64,000 nt of DNA from contig JAHBXL010000017.1 in assembly GCA_019636495.1 (NCBI GenBank), positions 52,583 through 116,582 on the forward strand. The letters are read 5' to 3'. A model generated the notes under the pieces. It had not been told where the DNA came from and made no database searches. It saw nothing but the letters and a program-made list of their open reading frames with translations. A program made the position numbers and the translations under genes. The stretch comes from Phycisphaeraceae bacterium (GTDB lineage Bacteria; Planctomycetota; Phycisphaerae; Phycisphaerales; UBA1924). This document shows, in pieces, positions 17,207 through 25,724 of this stretch (position 1 is its first letter; each line of letters starts with the position of its first letter).

Positions 17207-18025
17207 TCAACCCAGATTCGGCGCAAGGCCGGGACCGGGGCGCACGACGATCGGTTTGACATAGGCTGTTTGAAAGCCCATGCGCCGGACGTTGCGCTCG
17301 GTGCCTGCGCCCGGGCGCGAGCCGATGGTGGCGAGCCTGCGGCCCATCTGCGCGGCGATGTTCAGTCGGGCGGCGATGAGCGCCTGCTGGATGCCGCGGC
17401 GGCGGAACTCGGGCAGGACGCTGAGACCGAAGAGCGCGGCAACGTTGGTGTGAAGGCCCATTCCGCCTGCGCCGACGCAGCGGCCATCGAGCATGGCCAT
17501 GAGGCCGACGGAGCGTGGGTGTCGGGCAGCGCGCATGGACACTTCGAGATGATCTGGGGGCAGGTCGGTCATGCCGGGCGGCAGGAAGCCCGAAGCGCAC
17601 ACGACCGCGTACTCGCGCACCTCGGCGTCGTTGGCGGGATCAAGACGGCGGATCTCGAGGCCGGGCGGCGGAGTGACCACGGGCCGAACGGTCTCCCGCG
17701 GGTCGATCTCGCGGAAGAGGACCGATTCGAACATGCGGACGACAAAGCCGCGTGCGGCCAGCGCGGCGACGAGGGATTCATCGGCGTAGGGGCAGAGTTC
17801 GACGCGCGGCTCGATGCCCGCGGACTGGTACCAGTCGATGATCCGCTCGGCGTCGTCGTCGTGGACCGGCCCGGCCATGCCGATGTTGTTCGCGTTGTTG
17901 AGCCACGAGCCCGGGGCGCCGCGCCCGGCGATGCCGCCGCCGATGGAGAGGACTTCGTCGGCCAGTTCGGAGAGCGCCTCGGCCTGACGGCCCTCCTCGA
18001 GGCGGGCGATTTCGAGCATGTCCAT
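17207..18025 (-). CDS. GNAT-family N-acetyltransferase
   Basis: The product has 272 residues. The C-terminal half has the GNAT fold. The acetyl-CoA-binding motif A is FGLSVLPEFRRRGIQQALI, and motif B carries GTERNVRRMGF. The N-terminal half (residues 1-110) resembles a second, degenerate GNAT-like half, with PGSWLNNANNIGMAG and ALAARGFVVRMFE. This duplicated layout occurs in several uncharacterised GNAT proteins. The substrate is unknown. The start at 18025 has no strong ribosome-binding site; an ATG at 18019 is equally possible. The gene diverges from the E2 gene at 18179. Confidence 0.8.
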   Translation of the reverse strand: MDMLEIARLEEGRQAEALSELADEVLSIGGGIAGRGAPGSWLNNANNIGMAGPVHDDDAERIIDWYQSAGIEPRVELCPYADESLVAALAARGFVVRMFESVLFREIDPRETVRPVVTPPPGLEIRRLDPANDAEVREYAVVCASGFLPPGMTDLPPDHLEVSMRAARHPRSVGLMAMLDGRCVGAGGMGLHTNVAALFGLSVLPEFRRRGIQQALIAARLNIAAQMGRRLATIGSRPGAGTERNVRRMGFQTAYVKPIVVRPGPGLAPNLG

Positions 18026-18061
18026 GCGGGGGTCCGGGGTGAGTGAGCGGGGCTTTGCGGA

Positions 18062-18067
18062 TAGACT
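18062..18067 (+). promoter_or_regulatory. Candidate -10 element (TAGACT)
   Basis: TAGACT lies in the divergent region, 117 bases before the ATG of the E2 gene. The hexamer is also seen before the genes at 9872 and 36634. No matching -35 element is visible. Confidence 0.3.
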
Positions 18068-18178
18068 AGGGCCTCAAGCGTGGGCGGCGCCTTTCGGGCC
18101 CCGCTCCTGTTCCCGTTCACTCGCCCCGCTCCCCCCTCCCCCCGGGGGCCGGGGCTCCAAGTTGCAGCGAGACGAATC

Positions 18179-19624
18179 ATGGCGCACGCAAAGTCCACCG
18201 ACCCCAACGTGTTCATCCTCCCCGACCTTGGCGAGGGCGTGCACGAGGCCGAACTGATCAAGTGGCGGGTGAAGGTGGGCGACACCGTTGCCGAGCACGA
18301 CATTCTGGCCGAGATGGAGACGGACAAGGCCCTGGTGGAAGTGCCGAGCCCGCGCGCGGGGACGATCAAGACGCTGCACGGGACGGAGGGCGAGATCCAG
18401 CACGTGGGCAACCCGCTGGTGACGTATGAGGGCGGCGGCGCGGCCGGTGCGGCGGAGCCCAAGCCCGCGGCGAGCAAGCCCGGCAAGAGCGGCTCGCAGA
18501 ATGGATCGCACGCCGCGAAGCCCGAGGCCGAGACGGAGGCCCGCGAAGATGATGGGACGGTCGTCGGCAAGATGAGCGGCGCGATCGGCGGCGTTTCGGC
18601 CGAGCCGGGCAAGGTGCTGGCGACTCCGGCGGTGCGCAGGCTTGCGCGCGACCTCGGTGTCGATATCTCCTGCTGCGCGGGAACGGGGATCGCCGGGCGG
18701 GTGACGGAGAAAGATGTGCGGGATGCAGCGGGCGGGGTGGCCCGGCACTCCGTGCCGGGCACAAAGGGTCGCGGCCTGCCTGATGTGGCGCCGATTGAGC
18801 GGAGCGAGCCTCGATCGCGCGTGGTGGAGTCGCCGCGGTCGGTTGCGGCGCCGGCTGCGAGGGCACCGGCTGAAGCCCGGCACGGAGTGCCGGGCCACCA
18901 AGAGGAGTCGATCCGCGTGCCTTTCCGCGGGGTTCGTCGCACCATCGCCAATCGACTGCGCGAAAGTGTGAACCAGGCGGTGCACTTCAACGTGATGGAC
19001 GAGGCGGATGTCTCGATGCTCGACGGGCTGCGAAAGAAACTCGCCGCGGCGAGCGGGGAGAAGATCTCGTTCCTGCCGTTTGTCGCCGCGGCGGTGTGCC
19101 GGGTGCTGACGGATGCACGGTTCCGCGCGATGAACGCGACGGTGGATGAGAAGCCGAGCGATTCGAACTACGAGGCGGCGATCGTGCAGCACCGGGCGGT
19201 GCACCTGGGGATTGCGGCGGACACGGAGAACGGGCTGATGGTGCCGGTGATCCGCGACTGCGATGCCCTGGGCGTGCTGGAGATCGGCCGGCACATTGCG
19301 CACGTGGCGGAGGCGGCGCGGAATCGCACGGCGTCGCGCGAGCAACTGATGGGCTCGACGTTCACGATCAGCAACGTGGGCTCGCACGCGGGGCGGTTTG
19401 CGACGCCGATCATCAACTACCCGGAGGTCGGCATTCTGGGCGTCGGTCGGGCACGGCCCGCGCCGGTGGTGCGGAACGGCGGCATCTTCGTCGGCAACCT
19501 GCTGCCGCTGAGCCTGGCGTGCGACCACCGCGTTGTGGATGGCGCGACGGCCGCGCTTGCGCTGGCGGAGATCATCCGGCTGCTGCAGGAGCCGGAAGTT
19601 CTGATGGGGCCGGCTCGCGCCTGA
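18179..19624 (+). CDS. Dihydrolipoamide acyltransferase (E2 of a 2-oxo acid dehydrogenase complex)
   Basis: The product has 481 residues. Domains in order: one lipoyl domain (residues 11-88) with the lipoylated lysine K50 in EMETDKALVEV; an Ala/Pro/Lys linker; a peripheral-subunit-binding domain (about 147-183, LATPAVRRLARDLGVD); a second linker; and the catalytic domain from about 245, ending with DHRVVDG, which holds the active-site His. It transfers an acyl group from lipoamide to CoA. Pyruvate, 2-oxoglutarate or branched-chain complexes are all possible, since no E1 or E3 gene is nearby. The second linker contains two palindromic repeats in opposite orientation, read as RHSVPG and RHGVPG. 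A DUF2809 gene follows after 12 bp. Confidence 0.92.
   Translation: MAHAKSTDPNVFILPDLGEGVHEAELIKWRVKVGDTVAEHDILAEMETDKALVEVPSPRAGTIKTLHGTEGEIQHVGNPLVTYEGGGAAGAAEPKPAASKPGKSGSQNGSHAAKPEAETEAREDDGTVVGKMSGAIGGVSAEPGKVLATPAVRRLARDLGVDISCCAGTGIAGRVTEKDVRDAAGGVARHSVPGTKGRGLPDVAPIERSEPRSRVVESPRSVAAPAARAPAEARHGVPGHQEESIRVPFRGVRRTIANRLRESVNQAVHFNVMDEADVSMLDGLRKKLAAASGEKISFLPFVAAAVCRVLTDARFRAMNATVDEKPSDSNYEAAIVQHRAVHLGIAADTENGLMVPVIRDCDALGVLEIGRHIAHVAEAARNRTASREQLMGSTFTISNVGSHAGRFATPIINYPEVGILGVGRARPAPVVRNGGIFVGNLLPLSLACDHRVVDGATAALALAEIIRLLQEPEVLMGPARA
18737..18760 (+). repeat. Coding palindrome, GTG-GCCCGGCAC type, copy 1
   Basis: Arms GCCCGGCAC (18740-18748) and GTGCCGGGC (18752-18760) surround a TCC loop, with GTG just before the first arm. 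It lies in frame in the E2 linker and encodes ARHSVPG. The 24-base unit has no stop codon in any of the six frames. Identical units occur at 18875-18898 and 31576-31599 (inverted) and at 55532-55555. Confidence 0.9.
18875..18898 (-). repeat. Coding palindrome, GTG-GCCCGGCAC type, copy 2 (inverted)
   Basis: This is the exact reverse complement of the unit at 18737-18760: arms at 18875-18883 and 18887-18895, loop GGA, then CAC. In the E2 frame it encodes ARHGVPGH. The two copies bracket 114 bp of linker and form a perfect 24-bp inverted repeat, which resembles the paired layout of REP elements in BIMEs. Confidence 0.9.
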
Positions 19625-19636
19625 TCGCGGCAAGAC

Positions 19637-20074
19637 ATGTCGCCAAACGCCACCCTGCGCCGCATGCAATCGCGAGTTCTGCCCGCTTCGATTTGGTGCG
19701 CGGTCATCGCTCTCGGTTTGCTGATTCGCGCCGTGCTCGCAGGCGCACCGGCCAAGTACCTCGGCGTTGCGCTGTGGGCGATGAGTGTGTACTTTCTGCT
19801 GCTGGTGATCTCGCCGCGGATGCGGCCCGTGCATGCGCTGATCGGGTGTCTGTGCATCTCGTATGCGGTCGAGTTGGCGCAGATGACGGATGTGCCGCGG
19901 CGGCTCTCTTCGATTCACCCCTTGCTGCGGCTGGTGTTCGGCGAGGTGTACAACCCGGCTGATCTGGTCGCGCTCGCGGCGGGCGGCGTGGCCGGGTGGG
20001 CGGTCTGGGTCGCGCTGGGGCGAATCCGGGCGCGAAAGTCGGGCGAATCCGCAGGACTGGAGACGCCGCGATGA
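19637..20074 (+). CDS. DUF2809 family membrane protein
   Basis: The product has 145 residues with four hydrophobic segments. The sequence GLLIRAVLAG, then KYLGVALWAMSVYFLL, then SYAVELAQM and YNPADLVALAAG match the pattern I recall for DUF2809, small membrane proteins of unknown function. It starts 12 bp after the E2 gene and its TGA overlaps the ATG of the photolyase gene by 4 bp. It is therefore translationally coupled to photolyase. Confidence 0.75.
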   Translation: MSPNATLRRMQSRVLPASIWCAVIALGLLIRAVLAGAPAKYLGVALWAMSVYFLLLVISPRMRPVHALIGCLCISYAVELAQMTDVPRRLSSIHPLLRLVFGEVYNPADLVALAAGGVAGWAVWVALGRIRARKSGESAGLETPR

Positions 20075-21516
20075 GATCGATGGTCTGGTTCCGTTCCGAT
20101 CTCCGTACGCACGACCATCGGGCTTTGTCCGCAGCATGTGCCGCGGCGGGAAACGATGGGGTGATCGGCGTGTTTCTGCTCGCGCCGGTGCAATGGCGCG
20201 AGCACGACTGGGGCGGGGTGAAGGTGCGGTATGTGCTGCGGACGCTGCGCGAGTTGTCGGTTGCGCTGGCGAAACTGAACATCCCGTTGATCGTGGAGCG
20301 TGCGGATACGTTTGCGGATGCGCCGGAAGTGCTGGCGAAAATCGCCGCGAGGGTGAAGTGCGGGGCGGTGTTTTGCGCGCGCGAGTATGAGGTGAACGAG
20401 CAACATCGGGATTCGGCGGTGGAAGCGCGGCTGGCGCGGGATGGGGTGGTGTTTCGGGCGGTCGATGATCAGTGCATCGTTGAGCCGGGCGCGGTGCGCA
20501 CGGGTGAGGATCGCGTGTACACCGTGTTCACACCGTTCAAGAAGGCTTGGATTCGAGTGGTGGAAGAACGCGGCATGGTCCCCCCACTTGTGCCTGTTTC
20601 CAAGCAGGCCAGGCTCGACATTGAACCTTCGCCGATCCCCGATTCGCTGCCCGGCTTTGACACGCACGTGCCCGATGACCTGTGGCCGGCGGGCGAGGAC
20701 GCCGCGCTGGCCCGGCTGCGCGGGTTTGCGGGCAAGCCGCTGACGCAGTACAAGCACTTTCGCGATCTGCCCGCGGAGGATGGGACGAGCAGGCTGTCGC
20801 CGTATCTTGCGATCGGGGCGATCTCGCCGCGGGCGTGTTTGCACGCCGCGATCGAGGCCAACGAGGGGAAGTTGGAGAACGCCGCGGCGAACAAGGCGGG
20901 GCAATCGACGTGGATCAGCGAACTCGCCTGGCGGGAGTTCTACAAGCACATTCTGGTGGGCTATCCGCGTGTGTGCATGGGGCGGGCGTTCAAGGCGGCG
21001 ACGGACCGGATCGAGTGGGTGGAAGATCGCGGCCACTTTGCAGCCTGGTGTGAGGGCCGCACGGGAGTCCCGATCGTCGATGCCGGGATGCGGCAACTCG
21101 CCACGGCCGGCTGGATGCACAACCGGGTGCGGATGATCACCGCGATGTATCTGAGCAAGGACCTGTTCCTGCCGTGGAGGTGGGGCGAGCGGCACTTCAT
21201 GCGGCACCTGGTCGATGCGGACTTTTCGCAGAACAACGGGGGGTGGCAGTGGTCGGCGAGTACCGGCACCGATGCGGCCCCCTACTTCCGCATTTTCAAC
21301 CCTGTGAGCCAGTCGCGGAAGTTCGACCCTTCTGGCGAGTACATCCGGCGGTTTGTGCCGGAACTGGCCGCGCTTGAAGGCGGGGAGGATGGGGCGATCC
21401 ACGACCCCTCGGAGTTGCCGGAACTGGCCCGTGCGGGGATCGACTATCCGCGGCCGATCGTGGATCGGGCGAGGGTGCGGGAGCGGGTGCTCGCGGCGTT
21501 CAAGGGCGTGGCGTAG
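20071..21516 (+). CDS. phrB: Deoxyribodipyrimidine photolyase (class I)
   Basis: The product has 481 residues, typical of class I CPD photolyases. The N-terminal antenna-binding domain begins MVWFRSDLRTHDHRAL. The C-terminal FAD domain has TSRLSPYLAIGAISPRA, ELAWREFYKHIL, GVPIVDAGMRQL, TGWMHNR-like AGWMHNRVRM, and the flavin-site stretch QNNGGWQWSASTGTDAAPYFR. It splits UV-induced cyclobutane pyrimidine dimers using blue light. The start overlaps the DUF2809 stop (ATGA). Photolyase is clear; CPD rather than cryptochrome function is inferred from the strongly conserved FAD region. Confidence 0.93.
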   Translation: MRSMVWFRSDLRTHDHRALSAACAAAGNDGVIGVFLLAPVQWREHDWGGVKVRYVLRTLRELSVALAKLNIPLIVERADTFADAPEVLAKIAARVKCGAVFCAREYEVNEQHRDSAVEARLARDGVVFRAVDDQCIVEPGAVRTGEDRVYTVFTPFKKAWIRVVEERGMVPPLVPVSKQARLDIEPSPIPDSLPGFDTHVPDDLWPAGEDAALARLRGFAGKPLTQYKHFRDLPAEDGTSRLSPYLAIGAISPRACLHAAIEANEGKLENAAANKAGQSTWISELAWREFYKHILVGYPRVCMGRAFKAATDRIEWVEDRGHFAAWCEGRTGVPIVDAGMRQLATAGWMHNRVRMITAMYLSKDLFLPWRWGERHFMRHLVDADFSQNNGGWQWSASTGTDAAPYFRIFNPVSQSRKFDPSGEYIRRFVPELAALEGGEDGAIHDPSELPELARAGIDYPRPIVDRARVRERVLAAFKGVA

Positions 21517-21599
21517 ACGATCGCCGCGCTTGGGCCGCGCGGTGAGAGACTTTCCGGCCATCCTTGCCTGCCGGCGCGCCGTTATCATGGCCGCGCCCG

Positions 21600-23078
21600 A
21601 TGCTGGACCTTCCCTCCATCCCGCTGTGGCTGGTCGCGGTCGATGTCGCGATCCGGCTGGTGGTGGCCGTGCAGATCATCTATCGACGGCGGGAGGTGTC
21701 GGTGTCGCTGGCGTGGCTGGCGGTGCTGGCGTTTCTGCCGTTTCTGGGCGCGGTGCTGTACTTCCTCGTCGGCGAGAACAAACTGGGCGCGCGGCGGCTG
21801 CGCCGGTTTGTCCAACTCTCGCGCGGCCTCGACGAGCGGGCCTCGCACCTGTGGCGGCACCGGCACGTCGATGCCGATGGCGCGCTGGCCTCCGGGCGCG
21901 TGTTCTGGGCGCAGATCGCGCGGTTCGGAACCGCCGTTTCGGGCCTTCCGCCGCTGAAGGGGAACAAACTCTCGCTGCTGCCCGATGCCGAAGAGATGCT
22001 CGCATCGCTCTGCCGCGACATCGACGAGTCGAAGTCGCACTGCCACCTGTTGTTCTACATCTGGCAGCGCGATGGGGCCCGGCCGGTCGAGGAGGTGGAG
22101 CGAGCGCTCATCCGCGCGGCGCAGCGCGGGGTGGAGTGCCGCGTGCTCGTCGACGCCGTCGGCGCCAAGTACTTCCTCCGCGGCAGAATGGTGCAGGAGA
22201 TGCGTGCGGCGGGCGTGCAGGTCGTCGCCGCGCTGCCGGTGAACCCGTTGCGGATGCTCTTTGCGCGCATCGATCTGCGCAACCACCGGAAACTCGCGGT
22301 GATCGACGGCCGGATCGGCTATTGCGGGAGCCAGAACCTCACGGACTCGACCTTCCGCGCGGGGATCTTCCGCCGAGCCGGACCCTACATCGATGCAACC
22401 GTTCGCATCGAGGGCCCCGGCGCCGGCGCGCTGGGCGTGATCTTTCTGCAGGACTGGCAACTCGAGAGCGACCAGACCTTCGAAGACCTGGAGCGCTATG
22501 TGCCCGACCATCGCGGCGGCAACGGCGACGGGTGCGTGGTGCAGGTCATCCCCTCGGGGCCCGGCCCCGCTCCAGAGGCGATCCACCAGGCGCTGCTCAC
22601 GACCATCTACTCGGCGCGCGAAGAACTGATCATGACCACGCCCTACTTCGTGCCCGATGAGGCGATGCGCAAGGCCCTGCAGGCCGCCGCCCAGCGCGGC
22701 GTGCGCGTGTCGCTGGTGATGCCGTGCATCTCGGACTCGCGGATTGTCGCCGCGGCGAGCCGGTCGCACTACCTCGACCTTCTGGAATCAGGCGTGAAGA
22801 TCATGCACTTCCGCGGCGGCCTGCTGCACAGCAAGTCGGTGACGGTGGACCGGAAGATCGGGCTGATCGGCTCCACGAACTTCGATGCGCGGTCGTTCTG
22901 GCTGAACTTCGAATCGACCATGTTCATCTACGACGACGACTTTGCCAGCGTGCTGCGGTTCATGCAGACCGACTACATGAGCCGGTCGTACGAGATCCAC
23001 CTCGACGAATGGCAGAAGCGGCCGCTTTGGCAGGCGCTTCGCGACAACACGGCGCAGTTGCTCGGCCCGCTGCTGTGA
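21600..23078 (+). CDS. cls: Cardiolipin synthase, PLD family
   Basis: The product has 492 residues. Two N-terminal hydrophobic helices (residues 5-24 and 33-55) end with the typical LVGENKLG. Two phospholipase D HKD motifs follow: HRKLAVIDG with GSQNLTD, and HSKSVTVD with GSTNFD. The C-terminus SFWLNFESTMFIYDDD fits bacterial Cls. It joins two phosphatidylglycerols, or PG plus another phospholipid, into cardiolipin at the membrane. The ATG at 21600 lacks a Shine-Dalgarno site. A -10-like TATCAT lies at 21584-21589, so a very short leader is possible. It converges with prfB, leaving 18 bp. Confidence 0.93.
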   Translation: MLDLPSIPLWLVAVDVAIRLVVAVQIIYRRREVSVSLAWLAVLAFLPFLGAVLYFLVGENKLGARRLRRFVQLSRGLDERASHLWRHRHVDADGALASGRVFWAQIARFGTAVSGLPPLKGNKLSLLPDAEEMLASLCRDIDESKSHCHLLFYIWQRDGARPVEEVERALIRAAQRGVECRVLVDAVGAKYFLRGRMVQEMRAAGVQVVAALPVNPLRMLFARIDLRNHRKLAVIDGRIGYCGSQNLTDSTFRAGIFRRAGPYIDATVRIEGPGAGALGVIFLQDWQLESDQTFEDLERYVPDHRGGNGDGCVVQVIPSGPGPAPEAIHQALLTTIYSAREELIMTTPYFVPDEAMRKALQAAAQRGVRVSLVMPCISDSRIVAAASRSHYLDLLESGVKIMHFRGGLLHSKSVTVDRKIGLIGSTNFDARSFWLNFESTMFIYDDDFASVLRFMQTDYMSRSYEIHLDEWQKRPLWQALRDNTAQLLGPLL

Positions 23079-23096
23079 GCGGGTGATGCGCGGCGG

Positions 23097-24234
23097 TCAT
23101 GCCGCGGCCTGGCTCTTTTCCTTCATGCGGCGCTTGAGTTCGGCATCGATGAAGGGCTGAATCTCGCCGCGGAGAACGGTCTCGTAGTCGCGGGATTCGT
23201 GGCCGGTGCGGTGGTCCTTCACGCGGTTGTCGTAGAAGACGTAGGAGCGGATCTGGGTTCCCCAGCCCATCTCGACGGCTCCGCCGGTCGCGGCGTCGAG
23301 TTCCTTCTGCCGCTTCTCTTCCTCGATCAACTCGAGTTTGGCCTGAAGGACGGCGAGCGCCTGCGCGCGGTTCTGGGGCTGGTCGCGGTAGGTATTGGCC
23401 GTCACCTGGATGCCGGTGGGCAGGTGCGTCACGCGGATGGCGGTGGCGACCTTGTTGACGTTCTGCCCGCCGGGGCCGCTGGCTCGGACGAAGGCGACGA
23501 TCTCGAGATCCTTTTCGGGGATCTTGAGTTTGGTCTCTTCGAGTTCGGGGATGATGTCGACCGTGGCGAAACTGGTCTGCCGCTTACCTTCGGCGTTGAA
23601 GGGGCTGACGCGGGCGAGGCGGTGGGTGCCGCGCTCGGTGTTCAGGTATCCGAAGGCAAAGGGGCCCTTGACGTGCAGGGTGACCGAGTCGATGCCGACC
23701 TCGGTGCCGTCGATCCTGGAGACCTCCTCGAGCGTAAAGCCCATCTTCTCGCAATAGAAAATGTACATGCGGAAGAGCATCTCGACCCAGTCGTTTGCTT
23801 CTTTGCCGCCGGCCCCTGCGGAGAGCGTGAGGAAGCAGTTGCGGTGATCGTGCTTGCCGGCGAGGAGCGACTGCAACTCGACCTTGTGCATGCGGCCGGG
23901 GAGTTCGTCGTTGCCGGCGATCTCGAAGAGTTTCTGGTCGGCCTCGGCGAGGAGGTCCTTGTCGCCGGCCTCTCTGGCCATTTCGTAGGCGACCTTGGCG
24001 TCTTCGAAGTCGGCGATCACCGCGCGCAGCGGCTCGGTCTTGGCCTTGAGGACCTTGAGTTCGTCGACGATGCGGCGGGCATCGGCGGGGCGGTCCCAGA
24101 AGTCGGCGGCCTCCATCCGGCTTTCGAGTTCGGCCTGCTCTTTGAGTTTCTTTTCGTAGTTAAAGAGAGTCGCGGATGGTCAAGATCCGCGCCTCAAGAT
24201 CGGCGATGATGGGCTGGTGTGCGTCGTAGTGCAT
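23097..24234 (-). CDS. prfB: Peptide chain release factor 2, with programmed +1 frameshift
   Basis: The long frame (23097-24161) joins a 24-codon upstream frame starting at the ATG at 24234 through a +1 shift at CTT-TAA-C (24165-24159). The shifted product has 378 residues, close to the usual 365. The upstream frame encodes MHYDAHQPIIADLEARILTI, then RDSL. After the shift comes NYEKKLKEQAELESRMEAADFW, split here as NYEKKLKEQ and AELESRMEAADFW; it aligns with the family's L-DYDAKKERLEE join. The RF2 codon-recognition motif SPF is at 210-212 and the GGQ motif (RASGPGGQN) at 255-257. RF2 terminates at UGA and UAA. The site is odd in using UAA and in lacking an AGGGGG-like stimulator. Confidence 0.93.
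24159..24165 (-). other. Programmed +1 frameshift site of prfB (CUU UAA C)
   Basis: On the minus strand the zero frame reads GAC TCT CTT TAA, then C. Slippage of the Leu tRNA from CUU to UUU lets AAC be read next and puts the ribosome into the RF2 frame. The usual site is CUU UGA C with a purine-rich internal Shine-Dalgarno three bases upstream. Here the preceding bases ACCATCCGCGACTCT have none. Confidence 0.85.
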
Positions 24235-24242
24235 GGGTCGGG

Positions 24243-24248
24243 AGTGTA
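24243..24248 (-). promoter_or_regulatory. Candidate -10 element of prfB (TACACT), close to the start codon
   Basis: TACACT on the minus strand ends 8 bases before the prfB ATG at 24234. If it is the -10 element, transcription would begin at or within a few bases of the ATG, giving a leaderless mRNA. The lack of any Shine-Dalgarno site there fits this. Confidence 0.35.
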
Positions 24249-24335
24249 GGGCGCTTCGCGGCGTCTTTTTCGCCAGGGCGCGCCAAAGCAGGCTCGCGGC
24301 GACGTTCTGCGGGTATCCAACCACAGGAGGCCCCC

Positions 24336-25667
24336 ATGCGTCGAATGCCATGCCTTGCCGTGCCCGCCGCCTTGCTCATCGCCTCGGGCGGAGCGTTCGC
24401 CCAACAGGCCGAGAGCGCGGGACGCCAGCCCACAAGGCCGACATCGCGTCAGGAGGGTCGTCCGCCGATGCCGATCATCGATGTTGATTTCGCGGGCGGA
24501 ACCGTGCGCGAGTTTGTCAAGGCTGTGCAGAAGGCGGCGATGGAATCGGCCGCGAAGACACCCGTGAACGTGATGTTCCCCGCCGAGGCGGCCGATGTCC
24601 GGCTGGAGGCGATCAGCCTTCGGCGGGTCTCGGCGGAGACCGCCCTCGCGACGCTGCGGTTTGCATTCGGCATGCAGGGTCAGCACCAGTTCGACACCAC
24701 CAACATGACCGGAGATGGCGACGAGGGGCTCACTTTCGCACTCAGGTACTCGACTGGTCGCGGCGGGCAGCAGACCGCTGCTCAGCCGCCGTTCACAAGC
24801 CAAGTGGAGGCGATCATCGCCCAGGCGCACTCGCTCCGCGACCTCATCACAACGCCCGCGGGTCTGCCGCAGAGCGATCCCTCATTGCGGATGTCGCCCG
24901 ATACGGTGCTGGGTGCGTTGAAAGTCGCCGCGGAACTGGAGGCCGCCGATTCGCGGGGCGCGCCGGCGCAGTTGCTCTTCCACCCGGACACGCAGTTGCT
25001 CATCGCGCGGGGCACCGGGAGACAACTCCAACTGATCGTCGATGTGCTGGGGCAACTGCACCGGACGATGGAGCAGCGGCGCGAAGCGCTGGCGCAGTCT
25101 GAAACACGGGCGCGCAAGGCCGAACTTCAGATGGTGGAACTCGAGGGGCTGATGGGCCAGGCCAAGGCCCAACTCGAGCGCGCGACTTCGGAACTGCGCC
25201 CGGCCCAGGCCGAGGTGTCGCGGCTCGAGCAACTGGTGGCATCCGGGAATGCGAGCGGGACCGACCTGGAGCGCGCCCGGGCCAACGTCGACATCGCGCG
25301 AGCCAATGTGCGGAGCGCCGATGCGCACCTGGTCATGCTCTCGAAACGGCGGGAAGCGCTTGAACGCGGACTCGGCGATGTCCAGCCTTCCGCCGTCGAG
25401 GCGGTGGTCGCCATCTACGATCTTCGTGATCTGGCGAACTTCAAGGCCGATTTCAACGCGATCGTCAAGCAGGTGATCGGCGACGATGGACGCATGGAGG
25501 TGCGTCCCATCTCGGGCGATACCACGGGTTCGCTGGTTGTTCGCGCACCGCGGGATCGGCACGAGATCCTTGTCAGCATCTTCAACATCGCCCGCCGGTT
25601 GAAGACCAATGAGCCCAAGTTGCCCGGGCAGACGCTCGAGCAGTTGATCGAAAAGACCAGGGGGTAG
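24336..25667 (+). CDS. Secreted protein with STN-like N-domain and coiled coil
   Basis: The product has 443 residues from an ATG preceded by a perfect AGGAGG. A signal peptide ends near AFAQQ. Residues 45-110 (PIIDVDFAGGTVREFVKAVQ, then VNVMFPAEAADVRLEAISL and SAETALATLRF) resemble the STN/secretin N-domain fold. Residues 250-345 form a long coiled coil rich in Glu, Ala, Arg and Leu. A second STN-like part follows (AVVAIYDLRDLANFK, LVVRAPRDRHEILVSIFN). The layout suggests a periplasmic scaffold or a secretin-related sensor. The ECF sigma factor gene follows after 57 bp, so it may belong to the same signalling locus. The exact role is unknown. Confidence 0.7.
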   Translation: MRRMPCLAVPAALLIASGGAFAQQAESAGRQPTRPTSRQEGRPPMPIIDVDFAGGTVREFVKAVQKAAMESAAKTPVNVMFPAEAADVRLEAISLRRVSAETALATLRFAFGMQGQHQFDTTNMTGDGDEGLTFALRYSTGRGGQQTAAQPPFTSQVEAIIAQAHSLRDLITTPAGLPQSDPSLRMSPDTVLGALKVAAELEAADSRGAPAQLLFHPDTQLLIARGTGRQLQLIVDVLGQLHRTMEQRREALAQSETRARKAELQMVELEGLMGQAKAQLERATSELRPAQAEVSRLEQLVASGNASGTDLERARANVDIARANVRSADAHLVMLSKRREALERGLGDVQPSAVEAVVAIYDLRDLANFKADFNAIVKQVIGDDGRMEVRPISGDTTGSLVVRAPRDRHEILVSIFNIARRLKTNEPKLPGQTLEQLIEKTRG

Positions 25668-25724
25668 GCGACGGCACCCAGCGCGGCACAACCTCTTCTT
25701 CTCTCGGCGACACGGCGAACCGCG

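Noticed and set aside
18120..18160. C-rich then G-rich stretch before the E2 gene as a terminator.
   Set aside because: It can pair partly, but has no T-run and lies between divergent genes. It may be a remnant of the C-rich palindrome type seen in valS.
18074..20137. Minus-strand open frame of 687 codons opposite the E2 and DUF2809 genes.
   Set aside because: The plus-strand genes carry all conserved motifs; the opposite frame is Arg/His-rich shadow sequence.
23097..24116. RF2 starting at the internal ATG at 24116 without frameshift.
   Set aside because: The upstream 24 codons plus the shifted frame match the conserved RF2 N-terminus, including the join. The internal ATG would lose that region.
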